Origin: Opeltia flavorubescens
Lineage: Eukaryota; Ascomycota; Lecanoromycetes; Teloschistales; Teloschistaceae
Direction of reading: 5' to 3'
Assembly: GCA_000442125.1 (NCBI GenBank)
Contig: KE546974.1
Location: 1,240,001 to 1,304,000 of the forward strand
DNA: 64,000 bases
The notes beneath the pieces are model-generated. The model was not told the DNA's origin and ran no database searches. It was given only the letters and a program-made list of their open reading frames with translations. The position numbers and the translations under genes are program-made. Positions 53,455 through 64,000 of this stretch are shown in pieces; position 1 is the first letter of the stretch, and every line of letters starts with the position of its first letter.

Positions 53455-54851
53455 TTAGACGAGGTATACCTTAGTAGATGATATCATTGTCAAATGTTGT
53501 AGGGCAATATGATTTTCTGAAAGATTAGTCTGAAGCTCATCTGGCTCCAGGTAGCGAACGATGGTGTTTTTGTCTTCATATTGCGAAGCCAAACACCACT
53601 CCCAAACTAAGAAGCTCTGAAATAAAGCATATGTAGTATTATGTGGTCGATCTATTCCCATCGACGATTGCTTCGATGTCTTCCTTATTGTTAAGATTAA
53701 TCAATAGGAAGAGGCTTTTTATACAGATGTGGTTTCCATCGGTATAGTTGGGATCTTCGTGGTCTTAGAACGGTATACCTCGCACATCGCATGCAGGACC
53801 CGGTAAATTTGTTTTTCTTCTTCTTTATCGGTGTACTTTTTCTGATCATTTTGTACTGCTTGATATGTCTCGGCTATCAAAAGGGGCTTTTTCGCACCTT
53901 CCAGCGGATGTATACCTTTTCTTTCATGCTGCTGTTTCCGTACTACATTTCGTGTCGAGGATGCGCGATGTATTCGACACATATGTTGATCGAAAATTAA
54001 TTATGGGAAATCCTGTCGATTGGACCAGTGACGTGTCTTTATAATTGTCTTTTAGTCAAAGCTACGAACCTTGATTTCTCTTTAGCGAATCTCCTGAGGT
54101 CAGTTTCCTGCGTTTTGTCTACCGTTGTCACTTCCAGTCAAGTTCCCAGCTATCGTCTCTGAACGCTTGGCTGGTCCGTTCTTCTTTCCAGCGAAAATGT
54201 GAGGATGCTGTATGGCCTTCTCCATTGCCTTGAGATACTTGAACGGTCCGGCCCTCTCTTTCTTGGTACTATGGCTCTCATCCACAATTGCCAGACCCGG
54301 ATGGATGCGGTGATGGATTATATTTTTATCTCCTAACCCTTCTCCCCGCCCGGACCTTCCCGAGCATTGAGCGTCTCCTTATGTTTCACGGTATTCTAAA
54401 GGAGTTGAACGATTGCTAGGTGGTTAAGATGATGACCAGCGTACTGCCTGTAGGCCAAATCCCGTTTCGTTGCACTTAATCCACTTCAGATCTCTATTCT
54501 TATCGAAGGTGTACTGAGGGTCCGTAACGGTTTTGTATTTGATGCGTAACGTGACCCCTAACCTTATAAGGGCAATGACTTCAACAAGCTTCTCGAACCA
54601 CTGGGTTATATTATTCGCTTGGGCGTAGATTAGATTTATCGCTTCAAGAGGGCGCACTTGGTGGAAAGGTGAAGACGGCTCACACCGACATTACTATCTG
54701 ATGTTCCAGCTTGTCGAGCACTTGGAGTTGGGTAAAGCATCTTGCGTGAATTCAAGGTCGCTTTTTCTGTTCTTGTTTCGATGGTGTCTAGGTGCACGTT
54801 GCCAGCATTAAAACGATCAGTAGGAATGTTAATACATAATGTTGGAAACAT
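53455..54851 (-). pseudogene. Decayed SNF2-type helicase-like coding sequence
   Basis: Several minus-strand fragments in different frames read like parts of one large ATPase. The best is at 54100-54300: LAIVDESHSTKKERAGPF, then KYLKAMEKAIQHP, with the DESH box at 54271-54282 (motif II of SNF2-like helicases). Upstream on the same strand, 54424-54657 has a helical QWFEKLVEVIALIRLG segment. Downstream, 53719-53982 contains KKEEEKQIYRVLHAM-like helical sequence (actual: DKEEEKQIYRVLHAMCEVYR). Many breaks separate the pieces. It may be a relic of a host helicase gene family or of a repeat carrying such a gene. No intact copy is present in the window. Confidence 0.42.
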
Positions 54852-55899
54852 CTTTTGGACGTTTGCGAAGTTATCTAAGCAATATGTTCTTATTCAATTT
54901 CTCCCGTAAGATCGGTGAGCTCCCTGTGTTGGCTTTGATCATCAGTGCTTCGTCTGGTCCTTGGCCATGGACCTGCTCATCTTAGATACGGCGGGAACCG
55001 GCAAAGTGGAAGGATTCAACACTTGAGTACGCGCTCATATTTGCTTGAAGGTTTCCAGGTCAAGAAAGGGAGAATGGTAAACGCTGATGATAGAAGAAAG
55101 AAATATCGACATACTCAATGGGATGATTCATATCCCCAGGCAGATTATCGATATCGATGATCTCATGGCTGCTTCCATATTTCCAGTCAGTAAAAATACC
55201 TATCATACGATAGGGTGAAAGGATAATCATTCACTCTGCCGGAGCAGTGTTAGGCCTATACAATCGACCAGCATAAGCATTCAGCATACGAAGAATAAAG
55301 GATAATCACGTCCTCTAGTAAAGGGTTCAGTTAATTGTCTTCGTTTCGAAACATGTCAATGTCGTCTATCATCTTTATCAGTGCAACTGAGATTACCAAG
55401 CATGGAGAAAGACTGGATGAGAAGGTATGTGATGATGGCTTATAAGTGATAATCGGCTTGAAAGGATGCTTTGGAGAAGATCGTATAGGTAGATATCGAG
55501 GATTGGCGGTTGTGGGATGATGAAGGGAGATTGTGAAAGAAAAAGGAATGCTTCCTGTTCGCCGTGGATGTCGCTTAGTCATTTGTCGTTTGACATGGTC
55601 TTCGAGACGTTCTCAAAGGTATGGAACCAATGGAAGTTTAATCAAAGAAGCTAAAGTTTCTGTCATGGGTATGCGATGTGGAGAGTCTCTCGTGAAGGTC
55701 GCTTTGACTGTAGCTCTTTCCCTTGGCTTATAGACCTCTGGGTATCATGAACATAATGAAATGGTGTTGTTGGAAGGTTGAACGTGAAATGAAAGGTTGA
55801 CTCCTGGATTGGGAATGGATCAGATGCACCTTCCCCTCTTGGCATCTCTACTCAACCTTGCCGCCTTGTGAATCCAAGTCTATCTGAGCGACGGCAAAT
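54852..55899. other. Gene-poor stretch between helicase-like relics
   Basis: Only short frames. A minus-strand fragment near 54920-54990 is possibly an upstream part of the SNF2-like relic. Nothing else is supported. Confidence 0.35.
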
Positions 55900-56350
55900 T
55901 CTATTCAACTTCTCCGTTTTGCTCGAAGCTTGTCAAGAGTGCCGATCTATCCGCCTGCTTCATGTTCGCGGTAAGACAGCCTTCCTCAATATTACATCCT
56001 TCCTGAATAAGAAAAATGAGAATCATCTTGGAGCATTGTAAATCAATCTCGACACATACATGAATGGACTTCCCTTCTGCTGCCACATACCAAGCCCTGA
56101 ATTCTTGAGATAATTGGTCGTAGAATTCCATTTTCTCTTTATTCTTTGCGAAACGGTTTTTGGCAATGGAGCCATCTTTCTGGAAGCACCTGTCCGGCTG
56201 TCTTAGACCAGCATCCGTAGCCAACACAGCATTCATATAGACAGGATGAGTCTTTGGATCAACTTATTTCTTAGCTTTGGAGACTTTGGTCTCCATCGGT
56301 GCAGTCAGTTCATCCTCGGACTTTACCTCCACTTTGATTGAAGCCATGAT
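55900..56350 (-). pseudogene. Relic resembling a helicase C-terminal domain
   Basis: The minus-strand frame at 55901-56236 contains NAVLATDAGLRQPDRCF, a charged helix NRFAKNKEKMEFYDQLSQEF, and CLTANMKQADRSALLTSFEQ near its end. The last part resembles the step in SNF2 helicase C domains in which a 'tadRsaLI-x-x-F' pattern follows a glycine-rich loop. A short acidic in-frame start region lies upstream to about 56346. It lies 5' of the DESH fragment on the same strand, so the order is not that of one simple helicase gene; it may come from another copy. The call is tentative. Confidence 0.33.
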
Positions 56351-59216
56351 TGAGGTAAGAAGATTAGCCTCAAAACATTGAGCATCAGTGGAACGGTTAG
56401 TCGTTCCTTTGATAGTAATTGTCACCTTGATATTGTGGGAGTCTCAACATCAGGCTTAATGAATACCAGGATTGTCCAGACATATCGTATCGCCCTTAGC
56501 TCGGGTGCAAAACCAGCGTGTGATGCGAGCGTTTGGCCACGCATTCTCTCTTGGGTATAAATTTGATATTGAGGCTGTTTGAGCACCCACGTGAAGGTGC
56601 TTACTAACATTATCGTCGTGAAAGTCAGATTGTGAACGGTATGAAACAGTGTTCGCAAGACCCTTCCGCCCCTTTTTCCGTTTCCTCGAACAAATTTAAG
56701 TGTAAAATTCAATGGAGTTTGTCCGGCGATACAGCAATGATCTCAAATTAGCTTTCTTGAGGATGGAGTTGTGCTAGACTCGAAGACTGTCACTGCAGTA
56801 CTCGACATTCGGGTAAAACAAAATAGAATACAAGTCGGGCAATCCTGAGGCTCCAAACCCGTGTGATACTATGCTGCTTCGTAATTCAGTAATTGTATTA
56901 TAACCGCGAATTTTTATTCCAAAGACGCTCCGTGATCCTATACAGCATGTCCCACGACCCAGCATTGAGGGGTTTTCTGCGTATCTATAGGTGTTTTGAG
57001 ATCCTCTGGATTTTTTGGTCGAGGCCAAGTAATATTGTGATCGATGAATATTGTATTATACATTCGAACGATATGCGGTTTTGCGGTGCTTCGAACCATG
57101 TATTGCAATAATCCGCACCTTTGTGGATATGGCTAAAGATATGAATTTTCTATTGTTCAATAGAGAGGCTTGACGTGTATCCTGGGAGTCGCTCGAACAC
57201 TGATTTAGTATATTAAATAGCTTGTCTCTGCTCAATACAAAGCTATTGTGATCGACCAAATAGCGGTACTGTAGGGCATCATTAAGGGTATTGTTTATAT
57301 ATTCACCCNTGAATCATGAAAGCGTTCGTTCCTAGCAAGGATCTCAGTTTGAATAGTGAGATTCTTGTAATTCGTTTCATATATCTAATCCTCATGAATT
57401 TGATCTTGGAGCCGATACTATATTACCTCAATGCTGCTGTATCAGGAAAGTTCCGTGTATCAGGGAATTTGACTATGCTCTGAATCTCGTTTTCCTGGGT
57501 TTGATATGGGAAATCTCAGGTATTAAAAAGAGATTGAACGGTAAGTCTTGAAGTTTGGATTGGACCCGCACATGATCCGTGGAAGGTCTACATTCGACCA
57601 GAAACCCCCGCCAGTGATTTTCCAAGAAATGTGAATTAACTCAGGCTCATATCCCAGATATTCCACATTTGCTGTCTGTGCCGGTAGTAATGGTACTTGT
57701 CTAGATGTTCTCAATATGTTTGCAAGTACGGCGATTTGTATGCTTATGGCTCTTGACTGAAGGACTTTTGAACACTCCATTGACAATCAATGCCGTCCGG
57801 AAAAAGGAGTGAGGGCTTTAGGCTCGCGTACAGCCCCGACGGGTATATTTCTCCAACCCATTCTCCAGGCCATGAGTCAGTCTGTAAAGAAAGAAGAGAC
57901 CGACGCCCAATGATCCAGCCGCGGTCGAAGCAATCCGATTTTGACATTCTGGTAGCTTCCATGTGGCTATCGAAAATTGTCGTAATTGTGTCCATCAAGA
58001 AGCAGCCAAATCAGCTCGCTTGTACTCAATGGCTGGGGGACGTGATGAATGAAAGATGGCATATGTGTAAATCCATAATTTGGGCAAAGTGATCACAACA
58101 GCCAGTCCATGGACAGAGCAATCAGAAGCAAGGAAAAAATCACCTGCAAATTGAAGTCATGATTAGTATTTATAGTGGTTCCTCTTTTTCGGGCTTTCGC
58201 TCTTTTGACGCGAAACTTTGACGTTAGCCCATGCTCGGGACATGTATCCGAAAGTCTTTTGAGTAAGCTTACTGCTGGCTTCTCAATGTTTTCGCTGTCT
58301 CTGAAGGTATCAGCGTCGAGGTGGATATTCAGGAATCAGTATGAAACCGTCTTTAGCCAAGAGGACCGTTGCTGCTATACCAGTAGCCTGTAGATAAGGA
58401 GTTGAACATCTGGCTGCTGAGATTGTTCATGGGCTCCATTGATAAAGCTCAGTACTTTTTCACTACAATTTTTGCGGCGTTTGCCCGCTTCCTCCGATAT
58501 TCCGATAACGAGGATAAGATCCATTGTTGATGGTCTTCCAATGCTAAGAGCATTGGCCTAGTGTTTTGATTGAGCGTGCGAATGCCTCGAGTGTAAAAGT
58601 GTGGTCATCCGTCTTGCAAGAAGCTTGAAGGCTGTTTCGATACTGTGCTGCAATAGTGTCAGACATCGGTTCAGGGGAATGATCGATTCATGGACAGAAA
58701 GCTCTTTTAGCTATTTATCTAGCTAGAGCAATCTCAACACATAGAATTTTAGACGTCTGTAAGTAGATCAACATTAACGTTTCCCAAAAGTGAATGTAGA
58801 TTTTCCGTGTTCGATTCCGGAACTTAGCCAGCTTGACATACCGAGGTTGATGATAGATTGAGAGGCTGTCATATAGCATGCGTATACTCTCTCCTTAACT
58901 TTGTCGTTGGCTTCCTCTGAGCGATAGCTGGCATGACAAGACTTTACTTCGAAAATGCTTATTGTTTCCTGGAAATTTCGATGAACACATGAGGAAATCT
59001 CATCCTGCTTGAAGACGTTTTCGAGGTCGATAAGCTTGGATGACTATGCTTCTTCACAATGAAATTCGGGAGAATTGCAACGTCATCTTGATTGTAAGAA
59101 CTCTTAATCTTTCACTTCTATGTCTTTGATCGATACTTCTCTATGAAATAGAAGTTTGATAGAAAAAGTACTATTATAGACACAGGAAGTGAGATAAAGG
59201 ACGACTCCCGTTCTTT
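56351..59216. other. Gene-poor, decayed region
   Basis: Frames of up to about 100 codons on both strands show no known family. One undetermined base at 57309. A B-box-like GTTCGATTCC near 58812 lacks the other parts of a tRNA gene. Confidence 0.4.
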
Positions 59217-59636
59217 TCATTCTAATAATGGATTCATGTTAGGGGGTCTTCTGAGAACCTCGAATTGTGGCACGTCTTGACGACCGAGCTTTTTTTTACC
59301 ACTCATGATATTCTCGCCGTACAGTGTATTGTACAGAGTGAATTCATTTAATGGTGTAATAAAGTCAAGTCTATCGCTGATCGGGTTCGTAGTCTGAAGG
59401 CTCAGTGCTTGGACATGATTAGCGTTTTGATATCGATACTCGATTGGTAAAGTAATGATGAGAGCCAAGAGCGATTTCCAGGAGTCTGGCTCCAAGGTTT
59501 GTGAAAAGGTAGATTTTCGTTGATAAGTCATATACAATATGGAGTCCGAGCAAGTTTGAAAGGCTGAATAGTGCTTCCTTCGATAACATACAAGGAAGTA
59601 ATAAGGACAGGTTGAGCGCTCGGATCTTGCCACCAA
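59217..59636 (-). pseudogene. 139-codon frame of unknown origin in the decayed region
   Basis: It is the longest minus-strand frame in this part and contains LEPDSWKSLLALIITLPIEY and a C-terminal KKKLGRQDVPQFEVLRRPPN. The sequence has protein-like balance but no recognised domain. It may be a fragment of the helicase-like sequences around it. Confidence 0.2.
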
Positions 59637-62600
59637 AATCTTTATTTCGAAGAGAATAAGAGAGCCAAATTTTCGTTACCAGCCTGCAGTCAAAGCTGAG
59701 ATAGAAAACTATTTCAAGAAAAGAGCTTTATGGGGTATTGGATATTGTACATTATTTAGCCATCTCGATATCAGAAAACCTTATGGGCCACTTCATCATC
59801 TAGAAAAGGAGGTAAATTGACGGCGATGCTGCAACGTCCAGATGATGAGATCAGAGCAGGGGCAGCATGGAGCGGAAAACCTTCAGCTTTAACAGTTTTG
59901 GGAAGGTCTCAGGCGCTTCCCTACATAGATTACGCGTCACTACCGACCAAACTTGAGTGAGACTACACAAAAGGTAAATATATAATCGAGATGCTTCGGA
60001 AATCCCACTTAGTACTACGGCCAATGGGAGCCGAGACAGCGGGAATTGCAGGCTACAAGGACATACTCTCTTTGCGTCGAAAACATTTGGTCGAAACTGG
60101 GTATGATGGTCTTGACCGAGAAGGAAGCTGTCCCAAAGCCTATTATGGAATTTATCCTAGACTGCCTAACCTTTATGAGCCGGATCGAGTCTCTTAACGG
60201 CTACATGTACTTTCTTGTGTAACGTGTTAGAAAAATAGGATGGACATTGACCTCGGCAGTAGTATTCGCGTACCCTGTTGGGAGTCGACGTGGGGCTATT
60301 GAGATTGAGGACCGATTAAAAGTGATAAGTAGACTTAGAGCCGTTATTCTAGCACTTACGATAGAGTATATTTGTAAATCTAGAATAAAATCATAGGGCC
60401 AAATGTTTTCGAGACGTATTGCCAACTATGCTTCACCTCGGATATCGATTGAAAACCTATCATCTTGGGCGAGTCGGTAATCGGAATCCCGCCCTCGATG
60501 TAAAAAGGCGAAATAAGTTTTGCCTCTAGTAGACCTAAGGTTGAACAAGCGTCTAACGTCGAGAATCTTTGCTGCGCTTGCCGTTCGTGTGGCTATTCAT
60601 TAATAATTCTACTCCTAGTGATAAGGTATAGGTGCACTGTTTTGGTTCTGCCACTTATGATTGTACCTTTGGGGTTTGGATTAGTATACCACTCGTTGAG
60701 TTTTGACTGATTTCGGTGTTCAAATCAATACACTTCGCTTAATTGTCTTAGGCGGTTCTCGAGAAGTAGAGTTCCGATAATATTGACTGAGGCGATAAAA
60801 TCAACCTGCTAGTAGCATCCGGCCAAGAGTAAGGCTTGAACATTCGTTCCGAGTCACCAATTTCGTCCGAGAACCCTTCTACTGCCCTTAAGGCTAGACG
60901 CGGCGACTCGTTCAAGAGGATATCGGACGTGTATACTTTGGTTAGGTCGAAAGTAAAGTTAAGCTAAACGATTTAGCCGAGCTCGCGGAGGTTGCGAGTT
61001 TTAACGATTCCTTGTTTACTGTACTTTTGGAAGAGTTTCTTATGTGAGGTTGCGGCAGTAGGGTCTTCAGCAGTCATGGTTCGACTGTGTAGTCTGAAAT
61101 CAAAGCCATCGATCCCACTGCGGGTATCAAAGGTGATTGACCGACCAACAATTTTTAGATACTGCGCAAAATGTGCTCAATTTTGTTGATATCTGAAAGT
61201 CAAGTGTTGCTACTTGAGCTTGTGTTCGAAGTACGTTCCCGACGTCCGAGATCTTGACTTGATGGAGCTCAATAGTCGAATAAGGGTTCCAATTTTAAGG
61301 CCCAAGTCTTCTTATCCGTGTCTGGATGGGTCATCATGAAGTCAGTGGTCATACTGACTGTATATCGGCGATTAGCTTCACAATAATTGGCACAGGGATT
61401 CGATGCAGAATTCTACAGAATTGATGTCGAACGACCCAACCAGGGATGAAGAAAGGGAGTACCGGATTGTGGTGTATATCTACCGGTGAATTGGCATTTC
61501 CTCATACCAGGCTTACCAGACTACTAGCTGTGATTCGCTGCATACTGCTATTTCAGCTCCTTCCTCTTTCTCGTTCTCGCAAGCTGATTTACGCTTTCGA
61601 GCTCCAAACTTGGTGTGGTTTGAATCTTACTTGGTACACAAAAGTGTATATGAAAACAACAATTCTCCTGATATAATCCTGGTGTAGTCTTCAATCCTAT
61701 ATCAGAACTGGTAAAGCCACAAGACTTCGTTATTATCGTGAGGATGAAGTGATATTTAACGACGACAGCAGACGACGCAACCAATACCGACATTCGCGAG
61801 AATCTGAAAGAGAGGTGACCCCGGAGATCTGCCACCGCTTTGCACCTGTGGTAACTCTATCTTAATTGGCCTCTGCACCATTTTCTGCATTTTGATCGCG
61901 GGCTTGCCTGCTGAGACGATATGTTTGCAAGAGAATAAAGCACGAATCCTTTTCCTTTCCAGAGAAGTTCATATGGCTCATCTAGACAAATGCCAATATA
62001 GCCTTGAAGTGCACTCATAAGTGCTGTAGTGTATTCCTTGAATCCGATATAGATTCCATCATTGACGTTTCTGGCCGTGCTATGAATATGCTCTCTTTCC
62101 ATGAAAGACGTATTGATTTTTTAGAATAGCAATGCCATCTCTTGCTCAGCTCAAAGCGGCTGAAAGGCGTTCGAGTGCCATGATGAATTAGACAAACTCA
62201 GTGGTAGTCATATTGGAAATTATGAAGCTTTCCTCTCCGCCCAAAAAGCCAGCTATAGTAATGAGGGCAATAGTCATGGAAATTCGTACAATTAAATGTA
62301 ACTGGAATGCTACAAAGCTAAGTGTTGACCTCAAAACGACGAGATTAATGCAAAATGTCTCGGCTTAATAAGATGACTTCAAAGGCTCCTACCAAAGCAT
62401 AACTTCGTGCCTAGATAGAAGATACAACCCCTGTCATGATGCGTGATTTCGTTCTTTTTAACGCTAAATGCTGCTGCGCCATCAGTATCTACGAGGTTTG
62501 CGGTACATCTTCATGGCACAAAAACAGCTCGAGCCATGCCTCTTCTGTCGATTCTGCTGGCTTACCTTTATTCAACGATGTTGAATAGCCTGTGTGGTTC

Positions 62601-62700
62601 ACGAGAGTATCGCGAACTCGTAGAGGTGCATGCTAGCTCCACTTTAATATTGGCCATTAGTATCTCCGATCGCGCTCCTGGATCCTACCACTTTCTTTAC
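59637..62700. other. Gene-poor, decayed region
   Basis: About 3 kb of short frames on both strands. A minus-strand fragment at 61857-62102 (NDGIYIGFKEYTTALMSALQ) looks protein-like, without a family. No RNA gene is recognised. Confidence 0.4.
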
Positions 62701-63300
62701 GCTTCGTTGAGATCCTCATCAATTGTGGAAGGGTCCAGCTGTTTAGGATCTCCAATGTCGATTACCTTCTGGAATGCGTATGTCGGAAGATGCTTGGCGG
62801 ACGAGTTCACAGTCTGGAATTCGTTGACTTGTGCAGCTTCACCGAATGGAGCGATGTTGGGGTGGAATAATTGAAGTGCTGATGGCTAAGAATGACTAGT
62901 CTTCATTCATAGGAGTGTACTTTTGTGTGTGTGTAGATGTACAATAGTCCATGAGATCAATTGGATATTGTTTAGTTGTCATACGGTGTTCCTATATCAA
63001 CACCGGGTGAGACTTGTATGCCCAATTATCGATAAGTAGCCCACACGCTTTATAATTGAGTCTTCGATGTCTTGATTCTCCATCATAATTTCTCTGACGT
63101 GAGGTATTACCAGATGTATGAACTCTAAGAGTCTATCAGCGAGCGTTGCATCTTCCATTTGCCGTGACAGCTCTAGAACCTTTTCCACTCGGTACCTCGG
63201 GAAGCTTCTCGTTCCTTTGTACGGATCGCATCTAGCTGTTTTCGTATTTTTCCGAGTTCTCGATTAGCACGTCGCTAGCTATTCTCGGCTTCTTCGGCTC
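62701..63300 (-). pseudogene. Decayed superfamily 1 (NAM7/DNA2-type) helicase-like sequence
   Basis: On the minus strand 62731-62872 reads NIAPFGEAAQVNEFQTVNSS, then a short spacer and VIDIGDPKQLDPSTI. This is the layout of motifs II and III of superfamily 1 helicases of the AAA_11/AAA_12 type: a DEA-like box (here GEA), followed by a GDxxQLxP loop at 62731-62759. Upstream on the same strand (62997-63300) is a charged coiled-coil-like part (RRANRELGKIRKQLDAIRT; EKVLELSRQMEDATLADRL). Stops occur in the frame, and no complete helicase can be read. It is a relic of a helicase gene or of a repeat that carried one. Confidence 0.45.
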
Positions 63301-64000
63301 GACTAATTCGTGTCCTATGAATTGATAAATTCTTAGAAATGTCGCGGGGAGAAGGCAATTACCGTAAGGCGCATATTGAGCAATTGTTACTCAACCACTG
63401 ACGTTGTGGACCGTTTGTGAAGAAAGATATCACGACGTTATTTTTGATCGCTTCCTTGGTGAGAACGATTGCAAATTTACCTCCGATAGAAATCTGGCTA
63501 GGCACACGGCTGTTGTCTCAGCATTAGGGTGTTCCATACATCGGCTTCAGTATCTACTCGCTTTTCCTTCTTGAAAAGTGGGTTGAAGTGATTTTCGTGG
63601 ACGCGAATTTGAAGAGCGTCTTTTCCGTATGTCGAGCCGATATAGAAGCGGGATTAGAACAGCAAAAATTGCATTTATGATCGTAAAGATGAAATCAAAT
63701 TATCCTTTCATACCACATATTTCCTCACACTACGTGATAATTCGAAAGAAAGACATAAAACCTCATCATCTTCGGGGCGGATCTGGCGGATATTGAGGAG
63801 GAGATATTGGTTTGAGATGATTGATACGACGACAGCTTGCAGGGAACCAATATCTGCTTCCCTTGTGACCCATATAAATGTATTCGAGGTCGAGGAGATG
63901 ACGATGCTGGTCCTTACGGCGTCGCGAGAACTTAAAAGTGAGGTATTTGAAGGCAGAACAAGACAATCGTCCAGTAGACCCCTTGGTCTGCAGAATAGGT
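63301..64000. other. Gene-poor end of the window
   Basis: Short frames only, none supported. It appears to continue the decayed region; further parts of the superfamily 1 helicase-like relic could lie upstream on the minus strand here. Confidence 0.35.

Noticed and set aside
58790-58830. tRNA gene
   Set aside because: A GTTCGATTCC box is present, but no A box at the right distance and no acceptor stem pairing.
1-64000. CRISPR arrays, operons or prophage
   Set aside because: The window is eukaryotic; no regularly spaced repeats or polycistronic layout are present.

Overview
This window is nuclear DNA of a filamentous ascomycete (Pezizomycotina). Most genes carry one to seven short introns (about 43-190 bp) with GT...AG ends. 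The recognisable proteins are typical of the group: SUR7 family, a fused siroheme synthase, FSH1-type serine hydrolase, HET domain, GPI-anchored Ser/Thr-rich wall protein, Ssz1-type Hsp70. The proteins read best as Leotiomycete-like, but that finer placement is inference.

Layout. 0.3-34.9 kb is a gene-dense core on both strands: SUR7-family membrane protein, Rogdi/RAVE subunit 2 (V-ATPase assembly), Met8-Met1 siroheme synthase, a small secreted protein, FSH1-like hydrolase, proteasome subunit Rpn5, a type I membrane glycoprotein, a membrane coiled-coil protein, an unknown protein, a mitochondrial NIPSNAP protein, a multipass membrane protein, a flavin-reductase-like split-barrel protein, an interrupted HET gene, a CDP-alcohol phosphotransferase (EPT1/CPT1) with a 10-nt exon, a WW-like protein with a Gly/His tail, a proline-rich protein, mitoribosomal Rsm22, a DJ-1/PfpI protein lacking the usual nucleophile, and a large basic unknown protein. 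35-40.9 kb is an accessory island: two tandem copies of a small membrane protein gene, a secreted protein built from two related cysteine domains, and a 21-bp-unit minisatellite that is open as a Gln-Gly-Thr repeat protein. 40.9-51.1 kb returns to core genes: a GAL80-like oxidoreductase, a secreted protein, a GPI protein, exosome subunit Rrp40 and Ssz1.

From about 51.1 kb to the end no intact gene is seen. This 13-kb part is AT-richer and has only short open frames. It holds a hairpin repeat, a possible LTR remnant, and decayed coding stretches with helicase signatures (DESH box, SF1 GDPKQL-type motif), all on the minus strand. It looks like an old, mutated repeat island.

No metabolic cluster or operon-like unit is evident. 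The housekeeping genes serve separate processes: vacuolar acidification, sulfur/siroheme metabolism, proteasome, phospholipid synthesis, mitochondrial translation, RNA exosome, ribosome-associated chaperoning. Genes were modelled by hand, and exon sums were checked to be multiples of three where introns are given. Single undetermined bases lie at 11761, 23379, 36237 and 57309.
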